DNA from: Mesorhizobium caraganae
Lineage (GTDB): Bacteria; Pseudomonadota; Alphaproteobacteria; Rhizobiales; Rhizobiaceae
Reading direction: 5' to 3'
DNA: 64,000 nt
Assembly: GCF_016836705.1 (NCBI RefSeq)
Contig: NZ_JAFCGY010000001.1
Coordinates: forward strand, 620,001-684,000
Shown here: positions 26,523 to 36,354 of the stretch, piece after piece
How the letters are laid out: the number at the start of each line of letters is the position of its first letter
Numbering within the stretch: position 1 is the first letter of the stretch
The notes under the pieces: model-generated
Told to the model about the DNA's origin: nothing
Database searches by the model: none
What the model saw: the letters and a program-made list of their open reading frames with translations, nothing else
Made by a program: the position numbers and the translations under genes

Positions 26523-27680
26523 TTACCGCGCCAGATCGGCCACCACGGCATCAAGCACGATCATGCCGGCCGGCGTGGCGCGCAGGCGGGCGTTGCCGAT
26601 CGGCGCCACCAGCCCCTCGTCCTGCAGCACCGACAGCCGCGCGCTGGACAAGCCGCGTCCGGAAAACGCCTCGTAGCGGGTAAGGTCGATGCCTTCGGCG
26701 AGCCGCAACCCCATCAGCAGGAACTCGTCAGCCTCCTCCGAACGCGTCAAGACTTCGCCGCCGGTGACGCCATGGCCCTTGGCCTCGACCAGATTGGCCC
26801 AGGTCTCCGGCATCCGCTCGGCGATGGTGACGGTGCGGTGGCCGTTCTCGATGAAGCGGCCATGCGCGCCCGGTCCGACGCCGACATATTCGCCATAGCG
26901 CCAGTAGGTCAGATTGTGCCGGCTTTCGGCGCCCTGCCGGGCGTGGTTGGAAATCTCGTAAGCCGGCAAACCATGCGCTGCGGTCACCTCTTGCGTCAGC
27001 GCGTAGAGATCGGCTGCCCGGTCATTGTCGGGAATGGTGAATTTGTGCGCCGCATGCAGCGCGTGGAACGGCGTGCCTTCCTCGATGGTCAGCTGGTAGA
27101 GCGACAGATGGTCGGCGGCGTGGCCGATCGCCTGTTCGAGCTCCGCCTGCCAAGCGTCCAGCGTCTGGCCGGGACGGGCATAGATCAGGTCGAAGGAAAG
27201 CCGCGGAAAAATCTCACGCGCCAGCCCGATGGCATGCAGTGCTTCCTCGACATTGTGCAGCCGGCCGAGAAAACGCAAATCCTTGTCGTTCAGCGCCTGC
27301 ACGCCGAGCGACACCCGGTTGACGCCGGCGGCGCGGTAGCCGCGAAACCGCTCGGCCTCGACCGAGGATGGATTGGCTTCCAGCGTCACCTCGATGCCAT
27401 CGGGCACGGTCCAGTTCTTGGCCACGGCGTCGAGCACCGCCGCCACCGTCTGGGGCTGCATCAGCGACGGCGTGCCGCCGCCGAGAAAGATGCTGGTCAC
27501 TTCGCGCGGTCCGGTGCGCCTGCGCATCGTCGCGAGCTCGGTCTCGAAGGCGCGGGTAAAACGCTGCTGATCGACCGGCTGGTGGCGGACATGGCTGTTG
27601 AAGTCGCAATACGGGCATTTGGCCGCGCAGAACGGCCAATGGATATAGACGCCGAAGCCCGGGCTGCGGTCCAGCGGCAT
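26523..27680 (-). CDS. hemW: HemW-like radical SAM heme chaperone
   Basis: 385 residues. N-terminal IHWPFCAAKCPYCDFNSH carries the CxxxCxxC radical-SAM cluster; GGGTPSLM and the C-terminal HemN domain follow. Usually annotated as oxygen-independent coproporphyrinogen oxidase, but the HemW subgroup, with the Cys motif followed by F rather than the HemN-type extra Cys, binds and delivers heme. It starts on the last base of the rdgB stop (TGATG), so translation is coupled. Confidence 0.88.
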   Translation of the reverse strand: MPLDRSPGFGVYIHWPFCAAKCPYCDFNSHVRHQPVDQQRFTRAFETELATMRRRTGPREVTSIFLGGGTPSLMQPQTVAAVLDAVAKNWTVPDGIEVTLEANPSSVEAERFRGYRAAGVNRVSLGVQALNDKDLRFLGRLHNVEEALHAIGLAREIFPRLSFDLIYARPGQTLDAWQAELEQAIGHAADHLSLYQLTIEEGTPFHALHAAHKFTIPDNDRAADLYALTQEVTAAHGLPAYEISNHARQGAESRHNLTYWRYGEYVGVGPGAHGRFIENGHRTVTIAERMPETWANLVEAKGHGVTGGEVLTRSEEADEFLLMGLRLAEGIDLTRYEAFSGRGLSSARLSVLQDEGLVAPIGNARLRATPAGMIVLDAVVADLAR

Positions 27681-28327
27681 CAGGCTGAGCCTAACCTGGC
27701 GCGGGCGAATTTCTGGAAGGCGCGGGCGCGGTGCGACAGCGCCGTTGGCTGGCCGGGCTTCCAGCCATGCTTTTCCTCGGCGCTCATCTCGCCGAACGTC
27801 TTGTCGAAACCGTCAGGCAGGAACACCGGGTCGTAGCCGAAGCCGAGCTCGCCGCGCGGCGGCCAGACCAGCGTTCCCTCGGCCTCGCCGCGATAATATT
27901 CGGCCTCGCCGTCTGGGAAGGCGAGGCAGATGACGGCAACGAAGCGGCCCTTGCGCTGCGCCGGCTGGGCGGCGCCGACCTCTTGCAAGGCCACTTCTGT
28001 GCGCTGCATGGCCATGCCGAAGTCACGCGTGCCTTCCGGGGTTTCGGCCCAGTTGGCGGTGTAGACGCCGGGTGCGCCGTCGAGCGCGTCGACGCAGAGG
28101 CCCGAATCGTCCGACAGCGCCGGCAGGCCAGTGGCTTCAGCCGCGGCAAAGGCCTTGATATAGGCATTTTCCTCGAAAGTGGCGCCGGTCTCGTCCGGCT
28201 CCGGCAAGCCGTAGTCCTTGGCCGACTTCGCCTCGAAGCCGAACGGACCCATCAAATCGGCGAATTCGCGCAGTTTGCCTGCATTGTGGCTGGCGACGAC
28301 GATCTTTTTTCCATCGAGAGAATGCAT
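27680..28327 (-). CDS. rdgB: Non-canonical purine NTP pyrophosphatase
   Basis: 215 residues, HAM1 family. [14 protein letters not shown] (substrate loop), [32 protein letters not shown] and [12 protein letters not shown] are all family-specific. It hydrolyses dITP, XTP and dHAPTP to keep them out of DNA. Start 28327 shares one base with the stop of the VOC gene and its stop shares one with hemW: two TGATG junctions in a row. Confidence 0.93.
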   Translation of the reverse strand: MHSLDGKKIVVASHNAGKLREFADLMGPFGFEAKSAKDYGLPEPDETGATFEENAYIKAFAAAEATGLPALSDDSGLCVDALDGAPGVYTANWAETPEGTRDFGMAMQRTEVALQEVGAAQPAQRKGRFVAVICLAFPDGEAEYYRGEAEGTLVWPPRGELGFGYDPVFLPDGFDKTFGEMSAEEKHGWKPGQPTALSHRARAFQKFARARLGSA

Positions 28328-28737
28328 CAAAGGCCCCAGATTCGTGGCTCGGCGAATTCGATCGAATTGCCCGAGGGGTCGCGTATGTAGATCGAACGCC
28401 CGCCTTGCGGCCATTCGACTTCGCTTTCGATGGCGATGTTTTTCGCCTCAAGTTGCACCTTCCAGCGCCCGAGGTCATCCGCGCTTGCCGCAAAGCACAG
28501 ATGGCCCTCGCCGACCGTGCCATGCGGCGGCACTTTCAGCCGCGCATCCGGCGCGGGCGGCACCTTGGTCGCCTCGGCGTTGAAGATCAGCAAAACGCCG
28601 GCGCCGCAGCGGAAGAAGAGATGGCGGCCGTCGACTTTGCCGAGGAGGTCGAGGCCGAGCACATCGCGGTAGAAGGTTTCTGCGGCCGCAAGATCGGTGA
28701 CGTAAAGAGCGGATTCCAAAACAGCAGAGGGAGTCAC
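28327..28737 (-). CDS. VOC family (glyoxalase-like) protein
   Basis: 136 residues, two beta-alpha-beta modules of the vicinal oxygen chelate fold: [20 protein letters not shown] at the N-terminus and [18 protein letters not shown] / [19 protein letters not shown] in the second half. Metal ligands would be the conserved His and Glu at these places. Substrate unknown. It sits between rph and rdgB, which are often adjacent, with a repeat element on its upstream side. Confidence 0.82.
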   Translation of the reverse strand: MTPSAVLESALYVTDLAAAETFYRDVLGLDLLGKVDGRHLFFRCGAGVLLIFNAEATKVPPAPDARLKVPPHGTVGEGHLCFAASADDLGRWKVQLEAKNIAIESEVEWPQGGRSIYIRDPSGNSIEFAEPRIWGL

Positions 28738-28743
28738 GAGGCA

Positions 28744-28892
28744 CCCCCCTCTGTGCTGCCGGACATCTCCCCCGCAAGGGGGGAGATTGGCAGTTCCGCT
28801 GGCAGCGTCTCAACGTTGATGGTTGGCGAAAACGGTAGCGACCTCTGATCTCCCCCCTTGCGGGGGAGATGGCCGGCAGGCCAGAGGGGGGT
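28744..28892. repeat. Composite element M1: inverted A repeats with core
   Basis: A-type repeat in forward orientation (28744-28793), a core with CAACGTTGATGGTTGGCGAA (28811-28830), then the A repeat inverted (28846-28892). Total 149 bp in the rph-VOC gap. The same arms and core occur at 44913-45073, and related B-type versions at 46882 and 57359. Looks like a small non-autonomous element or palindromic mosaic. Confidence 0.75.
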
Positions 28893-28927
28893 GTGAAGGA
28901 TCGCCGACATCATCGCAGTAAATTCAA

Positions 28928-29644
28928 TCAGGCCACAGCCATCTGCTGCAAACTCACCAACCTTTGGATGCCCTTCTTGGCCAGACCCATCAGCTCCGCG
29001 AACTGGCCTTCGGAGAAAGGCTCGCCCTCGGCGGTACCCTGGATCTCGACGATGCCACCCTTGCCGGTCATGACGAAATTGGCGTCGGTGCCGGCCGACG
29101 AATCCTCGATATAGTCGAGATCGATGACCGGCTGGCCGTCATGGATGCCGCAGGAAATCGCCGCGACATGGTCTTTCAGCACTTTGGCAACGCTGGCCAT
29201 CTGCCGTGCTTCCATCCAGCGCAGGCAATCGTAGAGCGCCACCCAGCCGCCGGTGATCGAGGCCGTGCGGGTGCCGCCATCGGCCTGGATGACATCGCAG
29301 TCGACGGTGATCTGCTGTTCGCCAAGCGCCTGCAGGTCGACGACCGCGCGCAGCGAACGGCCGATCAGCCGCTGGATCTCCAGCGTGCGGCCGCCTTGTT
29401 TGCCGGCAGAAGCTTCACGGCGCATGCGTTCGCCGGTCGAGCGCGGCAGCATGCCGTATTCAGCCGTCACCCAGCCCTTGCCGGAATTGCGCATCCAGCT
29501 CGGCACCTTTTCCTCCAGGCTCGCCGTGCACAGAACATGCGTGTCGCCGAATTTCACCAGGCACGAGCCTTCGGCGTGTTTGGACACGCCGCGCTCGAAG
29601 GAGATGGCGCGCATTTCGTCGGCTTGGCGTTTGGAGGGGCGCAT
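28928..29644 (-). CDS. rph: Ribonuclease PH
   Basis: 238 residues: [20 protein letters not shown] start, [20 protein letters not shown] catalytic core, QVTVDCDV-type [20 protein letters not shown] and [14 protein letters not shown] end. Phosphorolytic trimming of tRNA 3' ends. Start at 29644 is fixed by homology; the frame continues upstream only through a short-repeat array. Divergent from hrcA, a pairing seen across Rhizobiales. Confidence 0.94.
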   Translation of the reverse strand: MRPSKRQADEMRAISFERGVSKHAEGSCLVKFGDTHVLCTASLEEKVPSWMRNSGKGWVTAEYGMLPRSTGERMRREASAGKQGGRTLEIQRLIGRSLRAVVDLQALGEQQITVDCDVIQADGGTRTASITGGWVALYDCLRWMEARQMASVAKVLKDHVAAISCGIHDGQPVIDLDYIEDSSAGTDANFVMTGKGGIVEIQGTAEGEPFSEGQFAELMGLAKKGIQRLVSLQQMAVA

Positions 29645-29718
29645 CGAGGCCTCTTTCTGTTCTTTTTGCGGTTGCGTCGGCGGCTTGTAGACGCATGCAG
29701 CCCATGGCGCAAAGGAAA

Positions 29719-29842
29719 ATGGCCGCAAACGCGGCGCCGTGACCGCATACGGCATCGGGCGATCGCAAGAGCGACGCCGCTGGCCGCAAACGCGGCAGCG
29801 GGCGGTCTGGAACAGGCGCCGCTGACCGCAAGTGCGGCAGCG
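29719..29842. repeat. Six imperfect tandem repeats of ~21 bp between rph and hrcA
   Basis: Consecutive units of 20-21 bp of the form CTGACCGCAAACGCGGCAGCG; clear copies start at 29719, 29740, 29760, 29781 and 29822, and a weak one at 29801. Best copies contain the small palindrome CCGC-N4-GCGG. The array fills the divergent promoter region. A spacing of two helical turns puts the copies on one face of DNA. Confidence 0.7.
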
Positions 29843-29897
29843 GGTTGCGCTGGGGCGAAGGAAGTCTATATCCTTTAGCCGGAGGTTTTTGGCCCGA

Positions 29898-30983
29898 ATG
29901 ACCAAGGCAGTCACCGAACCCAGTCTGCTGGCACCCGCGCTGCAGTCGCTCGACATGCGCTCGCGTGACATTTTCCGGCGCATCGTTGATTCCTACCTCA
30001 AGGATGGTGAGCCTGTGGGATCGCGCAGCCTGTCGCGCATCCTGCCGTCGTCGCTGTCGCCGGCCACCATCCGCAATGTGATGAGCGATCTCGAACATCT
30101 CGGCCTGATCTATGCCCCGCACATCTCGGCCGGGCGGCTGCCGACACAGACGGGCCTGCGTTTCTTTGTCGATGCCTTCATGGAGCTCGGCGATCTTTCC
30201 GACGAGGAACGCCGCGTCATCGAGGCGCAGGTGCGCGCCTCCGGCTCGGGCGCGACGCTGGAACACATGCTAACCGAGGCCAGCCAGATGCTGTCGGGCA
30301 TGTCGCGCGGCGCCGGCCTGGTGCTGGCCACCAAGAACGAGGTGGCGCTGAAGCACATCGAGTTCATCCAGCTTGAGCCGACCAAGGCGCTGGCCGTGAT
30401 GGTGTCGCAGAACGGCGATGTCGAGAACCGTGTCGTCGACCTGCCGGCCGGCATCACAGTCTCGCAGTTGCACGAAGCCTCCAACTTCCTAAACGCCCAT
30501 ATCAGGGGCCGCACGCTCGCCGAGGCGCGCATCGAGATCGCCCGTATCAAGGACGAGACCAGGGCCGCCCTCGACACGCTGTCGCAGGATCTCGTCGAAA
30601 AAGGCCTGGCGGTGTGGGCGGGCGCCGACAGCGGCCTGCCGGCGCGTCTCATCGTGCGCGGCCGCGCCAATCTGCTCGAAAATGTCACCGCCCACGCCGA
30701 CATCGAATTGCTCAGGCACCTGTTCGAGGACCTGGAAACGCAGGACGGGCTGATCCAGCTGCTCGACCTCGCCGAGGACGGCCCCGGCGTGCGCATCTTC
30801 ATCGGCTCGGAAAACAAGCTGTTTTCGCTCTCAGGCTCGTCGCTGGTGGTGGCGCCTTACCGCGACAAGGATGCCCGCGTCGTCGGCGCGCTCGGCGTCA
30901 TCGGCCCTACCAGGCTGAATTATGCCCGCATCGTGCCCATGGTCGACTACACTGCCCAATTGATTACCCGGATGTTGAGATAA
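29898..30983 (+). CDS. hrcA: Heat-inducible transcription repressor HrcA
   Basis: 361 residues. Winged-helix start ([58 protein letters not shown]) plus the GAF-like core ending [18 protein letters not shown]. It represses groESL/dnaK-type genes through CIRCE elements with GroEL as partner. Start 29898 chosen by homology; no CIRCE is visible upstream. grpE, a frequent downstream partner, is not in this window. Confidence 0.93.
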   Translation: MTKAVTEPSLLAPALQSLDMRSRDIFRRIVDSYLKDGEPVGSRSLSRILPSSLSPATIRNVMSDLEHLGLIYAPHISAGRLPTQTGLRFFVDAFMELGDLSDEERRVIEAQVRASGSGATLEHMLTEASQMLSGMSRGAGLVLATKNEVALKHIEFIQLEPTKALAVMVSQNGDVENRVVDLPAGITVSQLHEASNFLNAHIRGRTLAEARIEIARIKDETRAALDTLSQDLVEKGLAVWAGADSGLPARLIVRGRANLLENVTAHADIELLRHLFEDLETQDGLIQLLDLAEDGPGVRIFIGSENKLFSLSGSSLVVAPYRDKDARVVGALGVIGPTRLNYARIVPMVDYTAQLITRMLR

Positions 30984-31020
30984 GTCCGAAGCCGGCATCA
31001 CCGCAAAGGAGGGCGCAGAA

Positions 31021-31223
31021 TGGCGCTTGAATCGTTCAAGGCCCAGATCAGTCTGCTGCTCGAGGAAATGGTCAACCAGCCCGAGGACGAGCACGAAATC
31101 CAGGAGCAGCTGCGCGAAAAACTTCGCGAAATGCGCGCCATGGGCCTGCCGCTGCCGGACGATCTTGTCGCGCTGGAAAAGCGGCTCGACGACGATCTCG
31201 ACGTCGAGGAAGAAGACAGCTGA
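31021..31223 (+). CDS. Small conserved-looking coiled-coil protein
   Basis: 67 residues, highly charged and helical: LEEMVNQPEDEHEIQEQLRE and acidic end DDDLDVEEEDS. Heptad-like spacing suggests a short coiled coil. Strong AAAGGAGGG ribosome site. It follows hrcA by 37 bp on the same strand, so it may be cotranscribed in the place where grpE is often found, but it shows no GrpE motifs. Confidence 0.68.
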
Positions 31224-31328
31224 CGGGTTTCGCTTGAATCTGCGCGCGCACGCTTCTCTTTTGTGGCGCTCACACGATATCTCTTCTTTGCATGACGCCC
31301 CGACCGGCGTGAATTCGAGGAGGACAGC

Positions 31329-32678
31329 ATGATCCGGATTGCCGGCTTCGCGAGCCTTGCCCTGCTTGTGGCCACCAGTGCCTTCGCTCAGCAAGCCGAT
31401 CAACCGCTGCTGACCGGCAAGGACGCTTTCGGCGACTGGAAGGCGGACAAACCGGGCGTGCGCCGGCTGGTCAAGCCGCAGGACCTGCAGGCGCCCTTTG
31501 TCACCGAATCCGCATCCAATGGCCCCGGCGTGGCGGAGAGGCCCGAAGGCGCCAATCCAGTTGTGCTGCCGGGTTTTACAGCGGAGCTTATCGCCTCCGG
31601 TATCGCCAACCCGCGCGTCGTTCGCGTTGCTCCGAATGGCGACCTGTTTGTTGCCAACAGCAAGGACGACGAGATACGCGTTTATCGTCTCGGAAAGGGT
31701 AGCGCAAAACCCGTCCAGAAAGCGATCTTTGCCAGCAACCTGAGCCGACCCTACGGCATCGCCTTCTACCCGCCGGGCGACAAGCCGCAATGGGTCTATA
31801 TCGCCAACACCGACAGCGTGGTGCGGTTTACCTATCGCGACGGCGACCTGAAAGCCTCAGGCGAAGCGGAGACAATCGTCTCCGACATCCCGTCGGGCGG
31901 CCACTGGACCCGCGACATCGCCTTCTCGGCTGACGGCAAGACGCTGTATGTCTCGGTCGGGTCCAGATCGAATGTCGCCGAGGGCACGGGGAAGGAACCG
32001 CGTGGCGGCCTCGACGCTTGGGCCAAATCCATGCCTCCAGGCGCCGCCTGGGGCCGGGAGGGCGGCCGTGCCGACGTGCTGGCCTTCGACGCTGACGGCA
32101 AGAATGGCCGCATCGTCGCTACCGGCCTGCGCAATTGTTCGGGTATGACCGTGCAGCCGGCGACCGGTGCACTCTGGTGTGTCGTCAACGAGCGCGACGG
32201 GCTGGGCGACAATGTGCCGTTCGAATACGCCACCTCCGTCAAGGACGGCGCCTTCTACGGCTGGCCCTGGTACTATATCGGCGCCAATGAGGATCCCCGC
32301 CACAAAGGCGCGCGGCCCGACCTCGCCGGCTCGGTCACCCTACCCGACGTGCTGATGCAGGCGCATTCGGCGCCGCTCAACATCACCTTCTACGACGGCG
32401 GCAATTTTCCGGCGGAGTATAAGGGTGATGCCTTTGTCGCCCTCCACGGCTCCTGGAACCGCGGTGTGCGCACCGGCTACAAGGTGGTGCGGCTGAAATT
32501 CAGCGATGGCAAGCCGACCGGCGAGTATGAGGATTTCATCACCGGCTTCGTCATTTCCAATGACTCCGTCTGGGGCCGGCCTGTCGGCGTCGCGGTGGCC
32601 AAAGACGGCGCGCTCATCCTCACCGAGGATGCCAACGGCACCATCTGGCGCATCACTCATGTCGGCGGGCCTTCCTGA
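31329..32678 (+). CDS. Periplasmic PQQ-type sugar (sorbosone) dehydrogenase-like protein
   Basis: 449 residues. Signal peptide IAGFASLALLVATSAFAQQ (cleavage near residue 22). Beta-propeller of the glucose/sorbosone dehydrogenase family: GIANPRVVRVAPNGDLFVAN, LSRPYGIAFYPPG, GGHWTRDIAFSADGKTLYV, GAAWGREGGRADVLAFDADG, and ALHGSWNRGVRTGYKVVRL with final GRPVGVAVAKDGALILTEDA. It likely oxidises an aldose or sorbosone in the periplasm with PQQ. Partner cytochrome or PQQ genes are not nearby. Overlaps the converging gene by 22 bp. Confidence 0.82.
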   Translation: MIRIAGFASLALLVATSAFAQQADQPLLTGKDAFGDWKADKPGVRRLVKPQDLQAPFVTESASNGPGVAERPEGANPVVLPGFTAELIASGIANPRVVRVAPNGDLFVANSKDDEIRVYRLGKGSAKPVQKAIFASNLSRPYGIAFYPPGDKPQWVYIANTDSVVRFTYRDGDLKASGEAETIVSDIPSGGHWTRDIAFSADGKTLYVSVGSRSNVAEGTGKEPRGGLDAWAKSMPPGAAWGREGGRADVLAFDADGKNGRIVATGLRNCSGMTVQPATGALWCVVNERDGLGDNVPFEYATSVKDGAFYGWPWYYIGANEDPRHKGARPDLAGSVTLPDVLMQAHSAPLNITFYDGGNFPAEYKGDAFVALHGSWNRGVRTGYKVVRLKFSDGKPTGEYEDFITGFVISNDSVWGRPVGVAVAKDGALILTEDANGTIWRITHVGGPS

Positions 32679-33589
32679 GCCCATTGGTTTGGCAAAGAGC
32701 TGCCCCAGTGCACGTCCCGATGTATCGCCTTGGGATAGGTATGGATCACCTCGGCCGATGAGACGCGGTCGTCGAAACCGGTATCCCTGAGATTGAAGAG
32801 GCCGACCGAGCCGAAGGACTTCTTCGCCCCTTGCGCGAAGCGGCTGTCGCTGAAATCGTGTTCGTAGAGCGTCACCGTGACGTGGCCGTCATTGAGCTTC
32901 GGCACGTAAACACTGCTGATCGTGTCGTTGGCGACGCCCAGTTGGTTGACGTTGAAGCGATAGACGTCCTGCACCATGCGCCGGGCCGCATTGCCGTTGA
33001 TCATCCAGTATTCGCGGCGCGATGCGCGGTTCTGGTCGTCAAGCTTGAGCGCTGCCTTGCGGCCAAGCCCGAGCCAGTGCTCGAACACCATCACATTGGC
33101 GCCCCAGGGGTAGGGATAATTGGACTTGTCGACGATGCGCCGCACGCCGGTGTCGGGGATCTCATTGGTGTCGACATAGTCCAGCCATTGCAACTGGAAC
33201 GACGCTTCTACGTTGAGGTCGCTGTTGCGCGGATCGGAAGCAACGATGCGCCAGTCGGAAACCGGCGGATATTTGGTGTCGAGGTCGATGTAGAATCCGG
33301 CCTTGGCATTGTCGTCGGGGTCCGGGGAGTCACGCTCTAACGCGACCAGCCGCACCTCGAAACGGTTGTTGACGACCAGCGGATAGATCATCGGATGAAC
33401 GGGGTGAGCGCCGGGGTTCCGGCTGTCGGTAAAGTACCCAGGCGCTGGGACGATATCGCTCGCGCCCTTGTCGAACAGGCTGAAGGCCTGCCTCCCCTCG
33501 AACCACAGATACCATTCCAGCTCGTGCCCGCGCGCCTCGGAATAGGGCTTCCATTGCAGAAGCTGGATGTGAAGTCGTTTCGCTAGCAT
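32657..33589 (-). CDS. Protein with C-terminal beta/gamma-crystallin-like domain
   Basis: 310 residues, no signal peptide apparent. The first ~220 residues are an unrecognised domain rich in W/Y/D (HELEWYLWFEGRQAFSLFD, AGFYIDLDTKYPPVSDWRIV). The end reads VTVTLYEHDFSDSRFAQG, then GLFNLRDTGFDDRVSSAEVI: the YxxxxFxG-type hook and a DDRVSS motif that fits the Ca-binding (N/D)(N/D)xx(S/T)S of beta/gamma-crystallins. Start 33589 follows AGGAG. Function unknown. Converges on the dehydrogenase gene. Confidence 0.6.
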   Translation of the reverse strand: MLAKRLHIQLLQWKPYSEARGHELEWYLWFEGRQAFSLFDKGASDIVPAPGYFTDSRNPGAHPVHPMIYPLVVNNRFEVRLVALERDSPDPDDNAKAGFYIDLDTKYPPVSDWRIVASDPRNSDLNVEASFQLQWLDYVDTNEIPDTGVRRIVDKSNYPYPWGANVMVFEHWLGLGRKAALKLDDQNRASRREYWMINGNAARRMVQDVYRFNVNQLGVANDTISSVYVPKLNDGHVTVTLYEHDFSDSRFAQGAKKSFGSVGLFNLRDTGFDDRVSSAEVIHTYPKAIHRDVHWGSSLPNQWAQEGPPT

Positions 33590-33811
33590 GGGCAGCTCCT
33601 GTCGGTGTAGCCGCGCAAGAGCGCAGCTATTAGGGATTGCAAAGTGCGGTGGGTCGGATGGGGGATAGCCGCTCTCCCACGGCGCGTAAGTGAACCATCT
33701 CTCGTTATCGGCCGTGCCCTGACGGCCGTCAGACCTTGCTGGCGCAATCGAATCCGTTTTACCCCTGCCGGCTTTCATGGCATCAGGGGCACTTCACGGG
33801 GTGCAACCGTC

Positions 33812-34429
33812 ATGACCCTCACCGGCTTTCTCGCCTATAGCGCCGCACTCGGCATCGCCGCCGCCATTCCCGGCCCTGGCGTCACCGCGCTTGTGGCGCG
33901 GGCGCTGGGCTCCGGCTTCCGCTCGTCACTGGCCATGTCCTTCGGACTGATGCTCGGCGACCTCACTTATCTCACCGCCGTGGTGCTCGGCCTTGCCTTT
34001 GTCGCACAGACCTTCGGCATGGTCTTCCTGGCCATCAAATGGCTGGGCGTCGCCTATCTCGCCTTCCTCGGCTGGCGGTTCTGGACCGCCGGCATCACGC
34101 CCGAAACGGTCGAGGCCAGGAAAGGCAAGGGTGGTCTGGCATCGAGCTTCCTTGCCGGCCTCACCGTCACGCTCGGCAACCCGAAGACGATGATCTTCTA
34201 TCTCGCAATCACGCCGACCATCGTCGACCTGAAGACCATCACGCTCGCCGACTACGGCATCCTGGTCGCGCTCACCGTCATCGTGCTCTTCGTGGTGCTG
34301 GTGCCTTATCTGGCGCTGGCCGCCAAGGCGCGCTGGTTCCTGAAATCGCCGCGCGCGCTGAAGGCGCTGAACCGCACCGCAGCCGGCTTCATGGTTGGCG
34401 CAGCCGCAGCCATTGCGGCGCGTCAGTAG
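33812..34429 (+). CDS. LysE family amino-acid exporter
   Basis: 205 residues with six hydrophobic segments. The family start GIAAAIPGPGVTALVARALGS and mid-loop GLTVTLGNPKTMIFYLA are clear. RhtB/LysE proteins export amino acids or related metabolites. The start at 33812 is set by homology. Monocistronic; the 222 bp upstream of it hold no other recognisable feature. Confidence 0.88.
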   Translation: MTLTGFLAYSAALGIAAAIPGPGVTALVARALGSGFRSSLAMSFGLMLGDLTYLTAVVLGLAFVAQTFGMVFLAIKWLGVAYLAFLGWRFWTAGITPETVEARKGKGGLASSFLAGLTVTLGNPKTMIFYLAITPTIVDLKTITLADYGILVALTVIVLFVVLVPYLALAAKARWFLKSPRALKALNRTAAGFMVGAAAAIAARQ

Positions 34430-34620
34430 ACCGGTTTCAGCCAATCCATTCCGCCAATCGGGCCATCCGGGAAATGCGTTTCCGGGAGGTCAGCCTTTTC
34501 AGCAAGCACCCCACTCGATATTTTCGGCCGGCAGCCTATCTTGCGCGATTGAAAGCCCTATTCTGTCCGCCGATGCCAATTGCCTGACCAATTGCCTGAT
34601 TTGACTTGGGAGCGAAACCA

Positions 34621-35601
34621 ATGAACAAGCCCGTCTCTTCGCCGCGCGTGCCCGGCCGCGGCCGCGTCTACAATTCGATCACCGAGACGATCGGCGACAC
34701 GCCGTTGGTGCGGCTCGACAAATTCGCCAAGGAGAAAGGCGTCGTTGCCAACCTTCTGGCCAAGCTCGAATTCTTCAACCCGATCGCCTCGGTCAAGGAT
34801 CGCATCGGCGTTTCGATGATAGAGGCGCTTGAAGCGTCAGGCCGCATCAGGCCCGGCAAGACGACGCTGATCGAGCCGACCTCCGGCAATACCGGCATTG
34901 CGCTCGCCTTCGCCGCCGCCGCCAAGGGCTACAAGCTGATCCTGACCATGCCTGAAACCATGTCGGTGGAGCGCCGCAAGATGCTGGCGCTGCTCGGCGC
35001 CGAGTTGGTGCTGACCGAAGGTCCCAAGGGCATGAAGGGTGCCATTGCCAAGGCCGACGAACTGGCGGCGACCCTGCCCGATGCGGTCATTCCGCAGCAG
35101 TTCGAAAACCCGGCCAATCCGGAGATCCACCGTCGCACCACGGCCGAGGAGATCTGGAACGACACCGATGGCGGTGTCGACATCTTCGTCGCCGGCATCG
35201 GCACCGGCGGCACCATCACCGGCGTCGGCCAGGTGCTGAAGCAGCGCAAGCCTTCGGTGCATGTCGTCGCCGTCGAGCCTGAGGCCTCGCCCGTGCTGTC
35301 GGGCGGCCAGCCCGGCCCGCACAAAATCCAGGGCATCGGCGCCGGCTTCGCGCCAAAGATCCTCGACACCACGATCTATGACGAGATCGTCAAGGTCTCC
35401 AATGAGGATTCGGTCGCCAACGCTCGCCTCGTCGCCCGCCTCGAAGGTGTGCCGGTCGGCATCTCGTCGGGCGCCGCACTCCAGGCGGCGATCGTCGTCG
35501 GCTCGCGGCCGGAGAACAAGGGCAAGAACCTGGTGGTGATCATCCCGTCCTTCGCCGAGCGCTATCTGTCGACCATCCTGTTCGACGGGCTGGGGGCTTA
35601 G
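34621..35601 (+). CDS. cysK: Cysteine synthase A
   Basis: 326 residues. PLP lysine in [16 protein letters not shown]; asparagine loop [15 protein letters not shown]; phosphate loop [16 protein letters not shown]-terminal [15 protein letters not shown]. Makes cysteine from O-acetylserine and sulfide. Without the CBS domains of the 5'-end gene it is a true synthase. GGGAG ribosome site upstream. An extended N-terminus ([16 protein letters not shown]) of ~15 residues precedes the usual start point. Confidence 0.92.
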   Translation: MNKPVSSPRVPGRGRVYNSITETIGDTPLVRLDKFAKEKGVVANLLAKLEFFNPIASVKDRIGVSMIEALEASGRIRPGKTTLIEPTSGNTGIALAFAAAAKGYKLILTMPETMSVERRKMLALLGAELVLTEGPKGMKGAIAKADELAATLPDAVIPQQFENPANPEIHRRTTAEEIWNDTDGGVDIFVAGIGTGGTITGVGQVLKQRKPSVHVVAVEPEASPVLSGGQPGPHKIQGIGAGFAPKILDTTIYDEIVKVSNEDSVANARLVARLEGVPVGISSGAALQAAIVVGSRPENKGKNLVVIIPSFAERYLSTILFDGLGA

Positions 35602-35720
35602 TCCTTACGTCTTCGCTGGACTGCCGAAAAACCGGCCGTGGCTTCAGCCGCCGGCTTGAGCGGAAGGCGGCTTCCGGGTCAAATCGCCCGGCCTGCTTCG
35701 TGCAGGTTGGGGAGGATTTT

Positions 35721-36347
35721 ATGTACAAACTTTACACACGCCCAGGCAGTGGCGGCTTCGTCGTCGAGGCCGCGTTGGCGCTGGCAAACGTGCAATTCGA
35801 CCAGATCGATGTGCCGAAGAAAGACCCGCCGGACCCGACTTTCCTCGACATCAGCCCGTTGAACCAGGTTCCGGTCCTGACCTTGCCCAGCGGTCAGTCG
35901 ATAACCGAATCGGCGGCGATCTGCATCCTGCTTGCCGAGCGCCACCCGCAGGCGGGTCTGGCGCCGGCCGCCGGATCGCCGGATCGCGCCGATTTCCTGC
36001 GCTGGATGGCGTTCATGTCGTCGGTGCTCTACCCAGCCATCCTGCGTCTATACTATGCCCATCGCTACACCACCGATGCCGAGGGCAAGAAAGCCGTCAA
36101 GCAGGCAGCCATTGCCGAGATGGACCGCGGCTTCGCCATTGTCGATGCAGCACTTGAGGGGCGAGATTGGCTGGTCGGCGACGCGATGTCGCTGGCCGAC
36201 ATCTATCTCGTCATGCTGGTGGCCTGGCACCCTGATGTCGACAAGGCGCGGGCGGACTGGCCGAACATCGAACGCCTGTGGTCGACATTGCGCGCGCATC
36301 CGCTGATGAAACGGCTCAACGCATCGCATGAGATGTGGCCGAGTTGA
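35721..36347 (+). CDS. Glutathione S-transferase family protein
   Basis: 208 residues. N-domain YKLYTRPGSGGFVVEAALA with LNQVPVLTLPSGQSITESAAI (the cis-Pro and the Glu-Ser glutathione contact) and helical C-domain WLVGDAMSLADIYLVMLVAW. GGGGAGG ribosome site. Distinct from the GST at 21.9 kb. Substrate unknown. 119 bp separate it from cysK. Confidence 0.87.
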   Translation: MYKLYTRPGSGGFVVEAALALANVQFDQIDVPKKDPPDPTFLDISPLNQVPVLTLPSGQSITESAAICILLAERHPQAGLAPAAGSPDRADFLRWMAFMSSVLYPAILRLYYAHRYTTDAEGKKAVKQAAIAEMDRGFAIVDAALEGRDWLVGDAMSLADIYLVMLVAWHPDVDKARADWPNIERLWSTLRAHPLMKRLNASHEMWPS

Positions 36348-36354
36348 GCGGCGC

